A stretch of DNA of 64,000 bases from Croceicoccus pelagius (lineage in GTDB: Bacteria > Pseudomonadota > Alphaproteobacteria > Sphingomonadales > Sphingomonadaceae), in the NCBI RefSeq assembly GCF_001661915.1, contig NZ_LYWY01000019.1:115362-179361 (forward strand), read 5' to 3'. Position numbers and translations under genes: made by a program. The notes beneath the pieces were generated by a model, which saw only the letters and a list, made by a program, of their open reading frames with translations, was not told where the DNA came from and ran no database searches. The stretch's first letter is position 1. Every line of letters starts with the position of its first letter. Positions 63,557 to 64,000 of this stretch are shown here, piece after piece.

Positions 63557-63941
63557 TGACCTGACCCCCTGATTTTCCTCCAGTCTCGATTAGAGTCCGG
63601 CCCTGACAGAAGGACGGACGAGATGAAGAGAACGAGGTTTTCGGAAGAGCAGATCATCGGTGTGCTGAAGGAGGCCGAGGCGGGCGCGAAGACCGCCGAC
63701 CTGGCCCGGCGGCACGGGGTGTCGGAAGCGACGATCTACAATTGGAAGTCGAAGTATGGCGGGCTGGAGGTCTCCGCGGCTCGGCGGCTGAAGGAGCTCG
63801 AGAGCGAGAACGCCAAGCTCAAGCGGCTACTGGCCGATGCCATGCTCGACCAGGCTGCGCTGAAGGATCTTCTTTCAAAAAAGTTCTGACGCCCGCCGCC
63901 AAGCGGGAAGCTGTGGCTCATCTCCAAGCCTACCACGGGAT
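63557..63941 (+). mobile_element. IS3-family insertion sequence, left part
   Basis: TGACCTGACCCCCTGATTTTCCTC at 63557-63580 looks like an IS3-family left inverted repeat: it precedes orfA by about 43 bases. orfA follows, then an A6G slippery site and the first codons of orfB. The orfB frame stops after about 20 codons where a different sequence starts, so the right half is either missing or pushed beyond a second insertion outside the window. Confidence 0.7.
63623..63889 (+). CDS. IS3-family transposase OrfA
   Basis: The 88-residue protein starts MKRTRFSEEQIIGVLKEAEA and has a helix-turn-helix with TADLARRHGVSEATIYNWKSKYGG near 24-47, then a leucine-zipper-like helix (LKELESENAKLKRLLADAML). 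It matches OrfA of IS3 elements in the IS407-type group. Near its end is AAAAAAG at 63877-63883, the site where a -1 shift should join it to OrfB (KKVLTPAAKREAVAHLQ). GGACGGACGAG precedes the ATG. Confidence 0.92.
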   Translation: MKRTRFSEEQIIGVLKEAEAGAKTADLARRHGVSEATIYNWKSKYGGLEVSAARRLKELESENAKLKRLLADAMLDQAALKDLLSKKF

Positions 63942-63945
63942 GTGA
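63883..63945 (+). pseudogene. IS3-family transposase OrfB, interrupted start
   Basis: In the -1 frame after the slippery run, VLTPAAKREAVAHLQAYHGM is followed by TGA at 63943-63945. The conserved continuation of OrfB (an SxRRAC motif and the DDE core) does not follow; instead the sequence turns to TGAGGTGGTCCCGCC. The gene is therefore broken about 20 codons in. Confidence 0.65.
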
Positions 63946-64000
63946 GGTGGTCCCGCCTTCCTGGACAGTTTGGCGGCTGAGTTAAGCTAATCCCGGTTGT
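63942..64000. mobile_element. Possible left end of a second insertion sequence
   Basis: From about 63942 the sequence TGAGGTGGTCCCGCCTTC continues with CTGGACAGTTTGGCGG, a pattern like the terminal repeat of several IS families, starting exactly where orfB breaks. Only 59 bases are available, so family and length cannot be fixed. Confidence 0.45.

Overview
The window reads as chromosome of an alphaproteobacterium of the order Sphingomonadales, probably near Erythrobacteraceae or Novosphingobium. The basis is a high-GC backbone, a full nuo operon with sphingomonad-style extra open frames, RNase E with its S1 domain split by an acidic insert, DUF1467 and DUF2842 proteins, an exosortase-A-type acyl-ligase/decarboxylase/ACP set, and the order zapA - 6S-like RNA - 5-formyl-THF cyclo-ligase. 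This assignment is inference; the window holds no rRNA.

Layout. 1-754 is the end of a coiled-coil protein. 765-20168 (minus) is one long transcription unit: nuoA-B-C-[lipoprotein]-D-[74 aa membrane protein]-[NTF2-like]-E-[54 aa]-[45 aa]-F-G-H-I-J-K-L-M-N, then birA, coaX, rnj and a DUF1467 gene. Most junctions overlap by 1-4 bases (ATGA, GTGA, TGATG, TAATG). 20288-31195 holds a prepilin peptidase, an SH3 protein, a 2-hydroxyacid dehydrogenase, a Cys-cluster protein, the prfB-methyltransferase-NMO-GFA operon, a periplasmic peroxiredoxin, PBP1A and an amidase. 31196-34535 is rne behind a long leader. 34592-40690 groups two sugar/alcohol-phosphate-type nucleotidyltransferases, a CDP-alcohol transferase, a flippase, a HAD phosphatase, a HIT protein and an SDR; I read it as a possible envelope head-group pathway. 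40852-43207 is sdhB-thioesterase-zapE.

43208-44991 has a pirin, a doubtful small gene and a decayed P-loop ATPase. 45140-48252 is the exosortase-A-associated trio without an exosortase. Then come trxB, a cell-wall operon (thiE, L,D-transpeptidase, M23 peptidase, cupin), a glycolytic/pentose operon (tkt-gap-MOSC-pgk-fba), the zapA/6S/cyclo-ligase block, tRNA-Asp and moaA-moaD-moaE.

The right end (62526-64000) is accessory: a 5'-truncated thyA remnant, a strong hairpin, a lower-GC patch with a DUF2384 (MbcA/ParS-type) antitoxin-like gene, and an IS3-family element whose orfB appears interrupted by a second IS. No CRISPR array, prophage or complete defence system was seen. The best candidates for something undescribed are the coupled small proteins inside the nuo operon and the head-group cluster at 34.6-40.7 kb.
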